Shown: positions 1 to 11,946 of the stretch, in pieces
Numbering within the stretch: the first letter of the stretch is position 1
How the letters are laid out: every line of letters starts with the position of its first letter
Assembly: GCF_021155775.2 (NCBI RefSeq)
Contig: NC_060233.1
Span: forward strand, 33,139,077-33,203,076
Source of the DNA: Neodiprion pinetum
Taxonomy: Eukaryota; Arthropoda; Insecta; Hymenoptera; Diprionidae
Reading direction: 5' to 3'
Length of the DNA: 64,000 nt
The notes under the pieces: model-generated
Database searches by the model: none
The model's input: only the letters and a program-made list of their open reading frames with translations
What the model was told of the DNA's origin: nothing
Position numbers and translations under genes: made by a program

Positions 1-3000
1 AAAAAAAAACAAATTTTCGACGATGAGATGATTTTCAACCACCGAGGAAGAGGGAAATTTTTTCGCAGAGGTTCGTGTGATAAAGAGGTAAAAGATTAGC
101 CATGCAATTCCTGGACGGTCCGCACAATGACTTCTATTTAAAATATCATTACGGAATGCATTGTGCCAAAGTGTCTCGGCGAACAATAGAGATTTGCGGG
201 TAAGTCTCAGCACAGTCGGACTGTTAGAAAGTATGGTCCAGGTTCAGGTATAATCCCGTGGGAGCTGCGGGCGTAGGACAATAATTATTCCGTCCTTCCC
301 GGAGAGAGGACGGCCGGACGGACGTGAGATTTGTTAAAACACCTATTTTCCACGTTTTAAGCTCTGCTGCAGCCGCGCCGCACGAGCTCCTGACAAAAGC
401 CTCGCCGGAATGTAAATTAGGGACCAAGGCATTCCGAAGGAGTAGATTAATCGGGGGCAATTAATACTCGCGGACCGACCCGCGCGCCGCGGGAAATACC
501 CCAAAGAAAACCAGCTTCAAGGACACGTGGAACAATTATTCGTCAAATTTTTATATCATTTTACCGAGAGGCGGCTCTCTAGACGTGAGAAAAGAAGAAG
601 AAGAAAAAAAGAGAGAGATAGAAAAGAAGAATGAGAGGAGAGAAGCTTCTCTTCGAGTTTCAGGGTGAAATAAAAATAAATAAGAAGCGAATGAGAGCTG
701 TACGGGAGCTATATGGAAGGCTCGAGGTGATTTTAGTTAATTTTTTAAGTTCCTTTAGAGAACCTGGGAGCGTCGAGGGGGAGAGAAAAAAATTCAGCTC
801 TATCGGAGGACGTGCTATGTTTGTAGTGTCGCTTTACACGTTGGTGACAGGGACTGAGATGGTCCTAACCGGGTGATAATCAGGCCGCTACCGGACTGGA
901 CATACTACGTATGTTTTGTTTGCATTATTTTGTTTACGCTAGAAACTGAATGTATTAACACCATCAGCATCTTTTTCCACTGTTGAGCCAACGGAAAGTC
1001 ACAGACAGTGCCCTATTCACTATCAATCTCGGCCTTTCCCCGAACACCTTCAATTCCCTCAACTCAAACAGTTCATTTACCAAATTATCGAAAATCGCAA
1101 CAGACGAGAGTTAAAACTTACTTTGTATCCCTGATTCGTTTTTCCTCGATAAGCTTTCAATGTGAACACCGGATGACGGTCTATTCATCCGCAGACAGCA
1201 TTGCAATTATCATATTTAAACTCCGGACGGGTAAAGATTCGATTTCTCGATACTTCGGAATGGAATTTGCAACGTTCGTACGCGGCTGTAGACTCCTTTA
1301 CGAATGAATTCATACGTGCAATAATTTTGAGTAATTACACAACCAATTAGCGTTAATTAACCAGTATGCCAATTAGAGAGGTGTTCGCGTTTGTTCGTTA
1401 TAAGAAAATTATCGATCGCCTCTACGGTACAACTCGCGGTTACCTGCTCCAAAGTAAAGCAGGCAGTAGATAAGGACCGGAGTGTCGGATAATTCACATG
1501 ACCACAGAAGGGCTGAGCTTACAATACGAGAAACACACAAGCGTATCTCGTGGTTTGAGGAATCTCGTTTAACGAAACAATCATCGTTCGTTTACCCGAT
1601 TTGTTTGCCACCGAATATTTCTACTCGACTTTACCGAGCAAACGATCGCTGACGAGCAACAAACAAAGCCTTAATTGATATATTAAACACGTTCACGACT
1701 CACTAACAAACGCGTCTTGAAATAATACTCATTACCAAGAGGAAGTCCAGGTTGTACGAGGCTCTTACACGGAATTTCGTCTAGACCTCCTCTACACATA
1801 GGCCCATCATCGAGTCCCTGACGAATTTCTCGACGAATACGGCATAGGTAGATTCTGTACACCTATGTACCTGCCTTGACGACCCTCCCACATTTTCTTC
1901 AGGCACGACTCGTCCGTCAGCTTCCAACCATCCGCTTGATATTTGCTACTTGAGTAGCTTTCTCATCTTTACTCAGACTTCTCCACATTTTTCTTTTCTT
2001 TTTATTCTTTGTTTCTTTTTTTCCCTGCCTTTCCCTTTTTTCTCCCTCCTTTTTTCCCCTCAAAAAGACTACCACATCGTGTACACGCCCAAGCATCGGT
2101 TAAACACTTCTGAGACCGCATCCATCTGTTTATTTTTCTATTATACTCCCTTCTCAAAGTCGTCTCCAGACTATATCGAGTGACAACAAAAACGAACAGT
2201 CGGAAATAATGGAGAATTACGTGTGCACGATATTACGGTATCGTTTATGGTGCCTGCGCTCGAAGCCGGAGTTCATCACTCCGCGATTCGCGATGCAGTC
2301 AGAGAAATCTCGTACCGGCATCTATATATTCACCTCGCATGCAATTACCCCAGATTTTTCATACCGTTTGCAGTAGGTGTGCATTCGCTCGTCTATTCTT
2401 ACTCATTTTTCTCTCGTTTTTCGTCGACGTCTTCCCATACGGGGGGTTAAGCGCACCTTACGGGGTTCGTATGATCCTGACGCGAAGGAGAGAAAAAATA
2501 AAAATTTGTCCCCCACCAGAGGATCGAGCAAACACAAGACAGGAGCTCTTCACACCAAATTGTTAAGTGGAAGAGTCATCCACAGAGCGCATAGCGCACA
2601 GGCAGTGCCTAGGACTTGGAACCCTCTAATGGTCATTATCATCTCCAAACATTGAAACTTACCTCCACGCAAAGGCAGGAACCTATGAGCTACCAAATGT
2701 TTACGTAGGAGCAAATGCAGGAGGACCATCCTCCGTCTCTTTCGATCATCAGCCCTCGCTTCAAGTTCCTCACTGGATCCATAGTGAGCGAACAGGCGTG
2801 AGGATTCGCTTAACGAATTATTCCGAAAGTAAATCGAGCGATCTAATCATCGTCAGCCGGCAAACAACCGACGGAATCTCGGGAGAACTTGATAGGAGAA
2901 ATAAAAAATAAAAAGCGAATGAAGAGTAGCCATAAAAGTGCTTCGGTGTGAGATTATGTCACCGAATAAGAAAGGAGCGACGTGCATTCACGACGAACAA

Positions 3001-5089
3001 GTTCCGTTGCCTTTTCTCTTTCTTTTCTCCCGAGGAAATACGCTTCTAGTATTACGTACAACAGGTATTAGGTGTCAAACCTGGCGGAGAGGTGTTAATT
3101 GACTCGAATCTTTGTGGTTATTTCATTGTGATCGTAAAAATTGTTTGTGCAAACTAGCGAACGAACCTGGACCACCCCCTCATCATGAATTCGTTTCGTT
3201 ACGTAACGCGATTAAGTAAATCGCTCGACAATCGACCGTCTCGTTTAAATGATCGACGAAACGCCGGATGCCCGTGAAATCGAGTCACGATGATTTCTTC
3301 GCTCCCTCGTTAACTATTCCCCGACACTTATCGCAACTGCGTAGGTATTTTAATCGCCCGAATAACAGCGAGTAGGTATATCGATATTCCCCACCCGTCG
3401 CCGTAAGTTCGGCTGTGGATTTTTTATTCTCTCAATAAACATTAGCGAAAAATTACCTCGAGACGCGGTTCCTTCGCGGAATGGCTCGTCGCATCGCGCA
3501 TCGAGTGCATTTCATATTATGCCGCGTTGCAGCGGTATGTGGGCATAGCTGGCGGGCGATATGTGGTGGTGGCTGCGCATAGCGCTGAAATATTCGCGAA
3601 TGCATAAAGCGATGATATATGGTCGCATGAATCAGCTGGCCCGCGGGAGGCTCTGGGAAGAGGAGGGTTTGACAATATCCTCTCGCGGCATTCTGCGCGG
3701 ATTAGCGCCCTGAGGTTTTATGGCCCATTTTGTTTATGCACGCACGGGCCAAGGTTGCGGCGTTTTCGACTCGACCGCTCCAGACCTCGGCATCGCCGCT
3801 CCCGCACCGGGCGAACGGATCTCCGTCTTCCCGGGGGACTTCGGGAGCGACGAAATGCCCGCGGAGATCGGAATAACCCCGGCAAAACTGCCTTCCAAGC
3901 ATTTGCGCGCCTACCCGGCGCGGTACCTACGAGTTGTCCGGCAATCAGCGTGACGGGAAAATTGTAAGGAACCCCTGAGGGGGTGACTTAGGCGCGAGAA
4001 GACACCCCGCGAGGCTTTGTTCACTCGCCTTTCGCTGTGCTTTCGGTGACCGGGCTGAAATAAGGAGACCTGCGCCGACCGCTACCGCAGAAGTTGATCT
4101 TTCAATCTCTGCTGAAACGCGCTGGTTGCGAACCCGAATATCAAGGCGCGTACCGCACGTGTGACGAGAGAACGAACTTGGGGATTTTCGAATCCGCGTC
4201 ACGCACCCCCGAGCGATATCGAGCGTGAAAAACGTTGATCCTCGCAAGGTAAACGCATCGAAATAATGAAAAACATGATGCAAGGTATTAGGCGAGCATT
4301 GTGCCCTGCAGGGTTAGGTGCCGAGCTTTCAGCGGAGGCTCCGACGCACACATGCATGCCAGCCGCATCGACGTCGAGTGCGAGCTTATAGGTGCGCACA
4401 ATCTGTTCACAATGGAGTGTGTTTCGAACAATAGTCTTACAACAGCGGGACAATAACGCCACAAAGCGGGATCAACGAAACAACCGTAGTATTTGTAAAT
4501 CTCTGTCGCGCATGTGTGTGCGAACGGTGTACGAAGCCCGCCGTGTCGCGGATTACGGGCAGATGCGTGCGTGCGTGCGTTCGTGAGCGTGCGTGTCTGC
4601 GAACACGCGAGTCCTGGACCCGGTCCTGGTGGGCAGTCGCTGTTTAAAATTTTTTTCACAGCGCACACATTGTGCCGGCCATCGTCGTCTCGAATTAAAG
4701 AGATCCGAGGCCCTAAATCTGCACCGCGCCGTGCACGGGACGAGCAGGTTTGGGACAAACTGCAACCGATGAATAGATAATGCTGCACGTCCCGGCTCAA
4801 AGTTCGAACGGGGTTGTACGGTGCCCGTTTAGTCGGAGGGAGAAGTTCAGGTGACGTTTAAACCGCGGGTATACGTATCCTATCCCTGCACGCGGAGAGT
4901 TCAATCGATACTTGTCTCGTCGCCAAAATACCTCGAATATGTTTTTACGATGGCTGGACAATTTTTTCGAATTATTATACGTAAGTCAGAGTGGCGCTTA
5001 CTTAGGACTCGACACCCTCCAAATCAGCTCCGAGTAATTTAGAAAAGAATTCCCTAATTTTTTTGTGTTTTTTATCCCAACTCTATCCC
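1..5089. other. Non-coding region, no gene recognised
   Basis: No reading frame here resembles a known protein, and the short open frames overlap one another on both strands without codon structure. Visible content is low-complexity sequence: a purine tract near 590-640 and a pyrimidine tract at about 1,979-2,061. There is a homeodomain-type ATTA-rich patch at 1,330-1,385 and a CpG-rich patch at 3,480-3,700. A GTGC/GCGT-rich stretch lies around 4,560-4,600. Part of it may be distal regulatory DNA of the Sox gene at the right end, which is inference only. Confidence 0.6.
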
Positions 5090-5299
5090 CTGCCCGTAAA
5101 AGGGTAGATTTCCCCATTTAAACTACACGTGTTTCGGCTATATCCTTAGGATGTGATTATACACATGTAAAAGAATATGCACACGGCCTAGCAGGTACAG
5201 ATTTTATTGAACTTTATTACTATTGCAATAAAATATGTACCGAGAATATAGCCGAAACAAGTGTAGTTTAAATGGGACAATCCACCCTTTTACAGGCAG
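5090..5299. mobile_element. Palindromic MITE-like element, about 210 bp
   Basis: The left arm beginning CTGCCCGTAAAAGGG (5,090) is the reverse complement, with few mismatches, of the right arm ending CCCTTTTACAGGCAG (5,299). Pairing continues inward for about 55 bp through the shared core CATTTAAACTACAC and the run GTTTCGGCTATAT. A second inner stem pairs GGTACAGATTTTATTG (5,194-5,209) with CAATAAAATATGTACC (5,226-5,241). About 48 bp on the left side (5,146-5,193) are unpaired, so the palindrome is asymmetric. No coding capacity. The arms and size fit a non-autonomous DNA transposon; a clean target-site duplication is not visible, so the superfamily is unassigned. Confidence 0.8.
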
Positions 5300-5651
5300 A
5301 TTAGTCTAACGTACGTGCATCTTAACCGTAAAGTGTTATTTTCGACATAAAAATGATCTAACATCGTTGGTCGTTATTTATTTATTATTTCTCCTTTGCA
5401 CACGTCACTACAGGAGTTTGACGCGCAATAAGGAACGTCGGGATTTTACGCGGATGGTATGACAATGGCTGTTGATTCGGAGAGTAATTTTGTTCTTGAG
5501 GTCCTTCGCCTGATGAGATCTCGATCTTTGTCCGCGGATCGCGGCGGGCAAGGAGATTGGAAGAGTCCAATTTAAACAGTTAATTACCACGGCCATCCCC
5601 CGCGATATACAGCGGCAGCCGGTCTTCTCGAATCAACAATGCTGCGGCATC

Positions 5652-5679
5652 GGCAGCAGCAGCAGCAGCAACAGCAGCA
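5652..5679. repeat. (CAG)n microsatellite with one CAA interruption
   Basis: About nine consecutive CAG units with a CAA interruption. It is not in a supportable coding frame. Confidence 0.9.
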
Positions 5680-6458
5680 AACCGCGAGGGTTATTTTTTC
5701 AATTTCAAATCCTATCTTTTAATTTCCTACGTGTCATTTTTGTGTCTGCGATTTTTACCGAACGATCGCATCAACTTCTCTGTATTCGAGAACAACTCGC
5801 GCTATACGTCAAGAGATGTATGGGCTGGATGCCTGGCTGGGGTAGCTGCTCGTCGATATACCTATACACGTATGTATGTATGTATACATACACGCAGACG
5901 TATACAGCGATAGGTAGATAAATAGGCGCAGAGAAAGGACCCCGCTATCGATACGTTTTTCCATTTCAACTTGCGAGGGAAATTACCTCCCTGCGCTCAT
6001 TTTCAGATCATATCAACAACAACGAACGTTGTATCGGAAAATCGTAATGGTTTCTATAATTCTGTTCAAACATAAAATATATTTAAAATGTAAAAATTCA
6101 CAAAAGATCTCAACAGAGATTGACGCTATCTTTGATGCATTTCCTGCATAATACCGAGACACCAAATCGCACGCGGAGCTGAAATAAGCAGGAGTCGAAA
6201 GTCCGATTGAATCGAATCTAATATGTGAAAAAGTTTTCTTCCGTACGCGTTGATAGCAAGAAAGAAGAAGTAAACAAATAAACGTATAAAAATTTAGAGG
6301 CAAGCGAGGTGGATGAAAAAGAGGAAGTGAAATACATCTCATTGTAAACCGAAAACGGCAAGGAAACCAGAAACCATTTTCTAATTACCGGTTTATCGGA
6401 CGTGGGGTATTTCCCGATGGTCTTTAGACCGCTCGCGGTAGTGCGGCGGACAGTCGTC

Positions 6459-6499
6459 GTCCCTCTCCCTTTCTCTCTCTCCCTCTCTCTCTCCCTCTG
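6459..6499. repeat. CT-rich simple repeat
   Basis: Imperfect (CT)n/(CCCT)n pyrimidine tract. Confidence 0.85.
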
Positions 6500-9034
6500 C
6501 CACCCTACCGTGTCCGCGGGGAGATTCTAGGCACGTGGCGGGGGTAGGCGGGTATTCGGAGCTGCATAGACGGACTTTGGCGAGTACTCGTCCTCTCGGC
6601 TGCAAACTCGACGTAGAAACACAATTAAACTCAATCCCATAGAAGTTGTTTTTCTTTTCATTCGCAACGGTCCCTCACATGACAATTCCAATTTATCCCC
6701 CTCCGCCCCCGGCCTCGTATCCTCGCCTCTTCTCGAGGTCCTGGTAAAACCGAACAGAGGCTGACTTTTCGACGTTTCAATCAGACATGGCGGCGAACGA
6801 CGAAAACCTCCCCCTCGTGCAGCCTCCCTCTCCTGTCTCTCTAGGTTTCAGCCAATTCGTTGGGTCTCGAATTCAATGCATGTTTTAATGAAACACTGCC
6901 GGCTGGCCCACTGCCCATTGTCCGCTTCATTGTTGCCCAGATGACTGGTCGATCAGTTGCCTCGCGCTTTTGTGAGTCCTCTCCCCCCCCCTCCCCTCCC
7001 ACTGCCCCTCTTGCCCTCCGCCCTCTTTCCTCGCCGCCCTTCGAGCTGCGAGGCTTCCAAATTCCTGCGGGCAGTATATTTTGGAAAAGGTCCAGAAAAA
7101 AGACGAAATAGACGTAGTGAAAAAAAATTACTTGAAAAGCAAGAAAAGAGAAAAAAAGAAGAAGAAAAACGGAGAAAAATAGCCGCGAGAAAAGGGGGAG
7201 TACGTGCATGTTGTATACAAGTAGGAGGTACCCGCAGTACTTGCTCGTATCGGACTCGATATTCAAACTTGGTACCCTATATATACCGATCAGCGTTGCT
7301 ATGGGAAATGTATGGACCGGTGGCCGCGATGTGGTTCTGTGAATAAAATTTATTTATACATTACGCGCAATACCTTCAAAGTTATTGACTGGGCAGAACA
7401 ATTATTTCGTTACGAAATATTGGTAATGATAGAATTTCCCTTCCACAATTGAACCCATTACATGATAGGCATTCAAACGGGCTCTTCGGTTTATTCTTTC
7501 CAACGCAAGCCACAGGCAGGCGCTGCCACCTCGTAGCTCAACATCGCCGTGATGGGTTATGCAATAATTTCAATAACAGCTGATCTAAATTTATCTCTCA
7601 TACTTATCAACAAGGTTGGCTTGTGCTGATATAGATACCTGGCAGAATAGAAAAAAAATATAACGAGCGCTAAAATTCAATGATTCAATCGTGATTGGAG
7701 GGAGATGAAATAACGATTATGACTGTCATTCTCGAGAAAAGGAAGGCAATTCTGTCGAATTTCTATTTGGTTTTTGCAGTTTTTCATTGCGCAGTCCAGT
7801 TTACTTAGGATTCGTTCGTTTTCCGAGCTGCCGGACGATATATTTCGCACACGTACGATACGATGGTAGCTGCACGAGAGATAGACGGACAACATTCGTC
7901 GTCGTGTAGGGATGGTATAGCCTGATGGAACTGAATGGAATTTATTGAACAGAATTTTTTTATTATGCAAGGCAGACACGCGTACAATGAATACAAATTC
8001 CTTTAGAAAAGAACACCGAGCTGCTGCAATGAAACAACCAGACGGTCGGGTGCCGATAATACGAAACAATGGATCACTTTCAGAGTCTCTCCGTCTAGCT
8101 CTGTTATACACCAACTGAAAAACACTCCGCCTCAAGCTCCGCGCTATTCCACTCCGCAAAATAGCAACTATCGACGATATTTCTTCGTTAGAATTATTTA
8201 TATTCCCGTTATTCATATTTTCGATTACAACAAATACGTTTTTTTGACTTCGCGAATACCCAAAAATATTCAAACAATGTCGGACGATGATGAACAAATA
8301 GATGGAAAGAGAGAGGAATGCGGTATTTTCATGGGTCAGATTATCATGCTTCGTACAGGCTATGCCTATAATAGTTTCGCCCTTCCATTGTCCGTAGATT
8401 TTGACGAGCCGACTGGTCCGGTTTTATTAAGACGTTGAAAATGAGAAATGAATTAGATAAATTTTGTAGAGTGTGCAACGGTTTGATGGGATCGCGTTGG
8501 CCTGTTAGCGATTGTACGTGTAGGCATACACGTCTGTAGATACCAAAACGTCACGACATGATGCGCGTGTCGAAATATCTCAATAGAAAGTATTTCGGCA
8601 GGGCTACGCTGCGTTAACGTGGCTAAAGTTCCGTTTAAAATGCATCAATAATAATGTAGGCATACACCCACAAAATAGAGGGTCAAAAGAAAAAAATAGG
8701 AAAAAAAAAATGGGTGCGTGTACTTATGTACGCGCGTGAGAAGTTATACTTCTTTGGCATCATTAAAAAATACACAACATGTCAAAATCTTCTGTCACAC
8801 AATGATAAAGAAAAGAAGTATGTAATAAAAAACAATAAAACAAATAACGGATGTCTTACATTATATTTAAATAATCTATTAAATTTTTGTCACGAACTTT
8901 TTATTAAATGTTCTATTAAATTTATTTCTTTATTTTGTAAATATTAAAAAACCAATAATAAATATTCAACATTGATAATTTAATAATATTTAGTATTAAT
9001 TATATCAAATAATGATATTTTAATTTATATCAAT

Positions 9035-9286
9035 AAATAATACATACGGATAACTTACCTCAATTATATTGGAGCACTTGAAAAAGTATTTTAGCACAAT
9101 TTTTTCACTAATATTCACAAATTTTTCGAGACTTAATGAATTCGGTTGAGTGGGCAACTTAAATAATACATACGGATAACTAACCTCAATTATATTGGAG
9201 CACTTGAAAAAGTATTTTAGCACAATTTTTTCACTAATATTCACAAATTTTTCGAGAATTAATGAATTCGGTTGAGTGGGCAACTT
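9035..9286. repeat. Tandem duplication, 2 x 126 bp
   Basis: Copy 1 (9,035-9,160) and copy 2 (9,161-9,286) both begin AAATAATACATACGGATAAC and differ at only a few bases. The unit is a multiple of three and carries no stop codon on the minus strand, so that strand reads as two 42-residue repeats (each starting KLPTQPNS). This is a consequence of the duplication and not evidence for a gene. Confidence 0.95.
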
Positions 9287-9416
9287 CATCCTGTTAATTT
9301 TGTGTTACAGTGATGCGCGCGCATCTTGAAATTGAATTCGGTTGAGTGGGCAACTTCATCCTGTTAATTTTGTGTTACAATTTTGTGTTACAGTGATGCG
9401 CGCGCATCTTGAAATT
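9264..9416. repeat. Second tandem duplication (70 bp and 83 bp copies)
   Basis: The segment beginning GAATTCGGTTGAGTGGGCAA occurs at 9,264-9,333 and again at 9,334-9,416. The second copy is longer by 13 bp because of its own internal tandem duplication of ATTTTGTGTTACA (9,367-9,379 and 9,380-9,392). Each copy carries the perfect 14-bp palindrome GATGCGCGCGCATC (9,312-9,325 and 9,395-9,408). The first copy overlaps the end of the 126-bp repeat, so at least three duplication events are stacked here. Confidence 0.95.
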
Positions 9417-9462
9417 TCACTCTCATCAGTTTTTCGTAACGCGCCTAAAGAAGTATAACTTC

Positions 9463-11281
9463 AAAAACTGCGACGTTCCCGCATTTTTTTCACTTTTCGT
9501 GTTGCACGTACACTTGCGGACAGTGAATATGAGACGGCATTGTAACACAGAGAAACCTACAGCGCCACAGTCGGCCGAGCGCGAAACAAACCCAATCTCA
9601 ATAAACATAACATAACCCATGACCGTCGAATCTAACCTTAGAATACTTTTTAACGTGTCAATACAAAAATGTTCGCGTAAGCCTTGATAAAAATGAAAAC
9701 TTGTAGCCGTAAACTATTTCACCGTTCAGAAACGATTTAACGGGAATCATTTTTCAATCATAAAATTGTAATAAACTTATAAAATATTTAGAAATTGGTC
9801 ATTTTACAGTCGTTAGGTATAGAGTACACAGTTTAACAGTGTTTAAGGAAGATTACAAGGTGAGTACTTTCGAAGAAATATTAATTTGTACTCGGGTCAA
9901 ATGCGAGGGTTCTTCCCAAAGGCATGTTTGACTTCGCCTTAAGGGCAAGAATTCATTTAAATAAAACAATCAAAATTCTAATTAAATGAGCGATGGGGTT
10001 TTCTTAACGGACGGCCTAACCATTCGCAATCAATCAATAATATTTTGACTGATCAAATATTCATACAATACGTGACGACATTAAGCGTTGAAACCTGCCC
10101 CATAGTCGCACAAGAACATACGATTTTACCTGAAACCCGAGATTTATTCCGGAGTTCCTTGATTACAGCGTAAGGTAACAATAAATACATTCATCGGGCA
10201 CCCTTGCAAAGGGTCGGGGCGAAGCTTTGGCACTAAACGAATTCCTAAAATCACGGTATGGAAGGGAAAGTGAAAGCGATAAATATTTACGAGACAGGGA
10301 AAGTGGACTCCGATAGGTGCTAAGAAAATGAGTCGAAACAGAGTTGTAGAACCGGTAAGGAAACTGTTTGAGGAAAATCTAAGCAGAGAAAGGTACAAAA
10401 GATATTCATCGAGTTGAGACTCGGAAGTGTCTTGCCGACCTCGGCCTGTCGCACCATACCGAGTACGGTGTGGATTAACGGTCAACGCAGAGAATTCTGA
10501 AGGCCTGGCAAAGTGTCGCCGGACAATGATTCAAAGCGTACAATAGTCAGTGAGCTTTGCCAATGCGGTATAAAGGATATTTATCCTCGGCAAAGAATGA
10601 AAATTTAAACTGTGAAGGCATGTTTTTGGCATTGTCATCGAATAATACCATCCTGTAATGGCGATTTTCACCAGGTGCGTTTATCTGAGAAGCATACTCT
10701 CTGTTGCAGGCTTCGGAGAAGCTGAAGTAGAAATAATACCCACTCCACGGGTTTATGTGGTACTTTGTACATTCTTTTCCAAATGGTGCCACTTGATTTG
10801 TACGAATCAATGTAAGTGTTGAATTTTCAAACAGACGTTTTTGATATTGCAAAGAAAGTCGGCTGGCAAAAAATTTTTACAAATTAAATCGCTGATGATT
10901 GCCCGGATGATTGTATTCGAAATTCCACAAGATATGAAAAGTTTATGCATATCTTGAATACTAACATATTTTGTGATTCGTCTGCGGTTCTTTTTTCTAC
11001 GAATTATATGCTTTGAAAAAATACTACTTCCGGTAGCTATTATTTACCTTACACTGACAGTAAGTTTTGAAATAGAAGAATTACCTCGAGTTTTCTTTTT
11101 CCCCCACTTAGGTATTCTAGGAATATAGCATCTGTGAAAAGAAGAAATTTTGCTTTTCAAAAGCGAAAGAGACGGCAAATCTACCACAGTATAACCTGGC
11201 CGAAAATTTCTGACCAATATGTTCGAGGAAGACGAGTGACCACTGTCAAAAAAAAAAAAAAATAAAACAAAATGATGAAAA
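9463..11281. other. Non-coding region, no gene recognised
   Basis: Nothing supportable seen. Two minus-strand open frames (10,144-10,485 and 10,547-10,852) lack recognisable domains. Confidence 0.5.
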
Positions 11282-11838
11282 ATTATTTATTCAACGCATG
11301 CCCGATTCTAGCGCTTTCTCATGTCTGCAAAGTAAACCCCTAAGTGGCTGTTTATCGACCGGCGCTTAATAATATTAAAAAATCAAAATAGATTTCGTCG
11401 TTTTCCACCGAGGTCCTATAATAGCGCTATTATAGGGGCAGTAGGAACAGCTTTAAATTTACGAGAGTCCAATAATGGAGACTGATCGGTTATCTGCGCT
11501 CTACAATTACCGTACAAGCAAGCTCAATTTCCTGTGATTTTTACCAAGCATGTTTGTAGAACGGTTAGGATAATAAATGCTACGATTCACAATAACTTAT
11601 AACCTGGATCATATTGAGTGGTTAAACGATTAAACAATCAGTGTTATTATTAAGGTGCACTATTTGATTTGAATAATATTATATTTAATAGTAATTGAAG
11701 TAACCTGTTAATTATTAAACTTGCTCTATTAATTCCTAAAGAAATCTACACGTTTGCGCCGTGACGCTAAACAGCCACGGACTTTACTTTGCAGATTATA
11801 AGAAATCGCTAAAATCGGGCATTTATTGAATAAAATAT
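11282..11838. mobile_element. Foldback (inverted-repeat) element, about 557 bp
   Basis: The left arm at about 11,282-11,366 is a diverged reverse complement of about 11,755-11,838. Shared blocks include ATGCCCGATT, CTGCAAAGTAAA and GTGGCTGTTTA in matching order and spacing. The arms are roughly 85 bp each and visibly diverged. The centre has no coding capacity and contains the 22-bp perfect palindrome at 11,415-11,436. It resembles an old non-autonomous DNA transposon; no target duplication could be fixed. Confidence 0.65.
11415..11436. repeat. 22-bp perfect palindrome
   Basis: This stretch equals its own reverse complement; its inner core is ATAATAGCGCTATTAT. It lies inside the foldback element and may form a cruciform or hold a dimeric binding site; that is speculative. 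Confidence 0.9.
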
Positions 11839-11840
11839 AG

Positions 11841-11946
11841 TTCACAGTAGCGCACTTAGGTAGTCATTATCCGGCCAGAACAATTGTTTTAGCAACAAAA
11901 ACATTGCCCTAGCCACATAATGACTACCTTGGTACGCTACTGTGAA
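11841..11946. repeat. 106-bp near-perfect hairpin
   Basis: TTCACAGTAGCG at the left end pairs with CGCTACTGTGAA at the right end. The stem continues through AGGTAGTCATTAT / ATAATGACTACCT and then CAATTGTTTT / AAAAACATTG, so almost the whole 106 bp folds on itself with a very short loop. It directly follows the right arm of the larger foldback. It is most simply a very small MITE; a transcribed hairpin precursor is the alternative. Confidence 0.85.

Larger units (their letters stand above)
5300..8739. other. Non-coding region with simple repeats
   Basis: No supportable gene. It contains a (CAG)n tract at 5,652-5,679, a (CT)n-rich tract at 6,459-6,499 and a poly-C-rich stretch near 6,980-7,010. 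An A/G-rich stretch lies at about 7,080-7,200. The long minus-strand frame at 7,677-8,297 has no recognisable domain and probably arises by chance. Confidence 0.55.
8740..9462. repeat. AT-rich block bounded by 16-bp inverted repeats
   Basis: GAAGTTATACTTCTTT at 8,740-8,755 recurs as its exact reverse complement at 9,447-9,462. The 690 bp between are strongly AT-rich on the left (about 8,760-9,060) and hold stacked tandem duplications on the right. The paired 16-mers could be the ends of a non-autonomous element or two copies of a dispersed motif. Flanking bases show no clear target duplication, so calling it a transposon is inference. No coding function is claimed. Confidence 0.5.

Noticed and set aside
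4288..4800. 170-codon minus-strand open frame
   Set aside because: Lies in a GC/CpG-rich low-complexity stretch with open frames on several strands at once; no domain.
7677..8297. 206-codon minus-strand open frame
   Set aside because: No domain, unusual amino-acid mixture for a real protein, no splice-consistent neighbours.
9020..9289. 89-residue minus-strand protein made of two identical-looking 42-residue repeats
   Set aside because: Explained by the 126-bp tandem duplication in non-coding AT-rich DNA; the unit length being divisible by three is enough to keep the frame.
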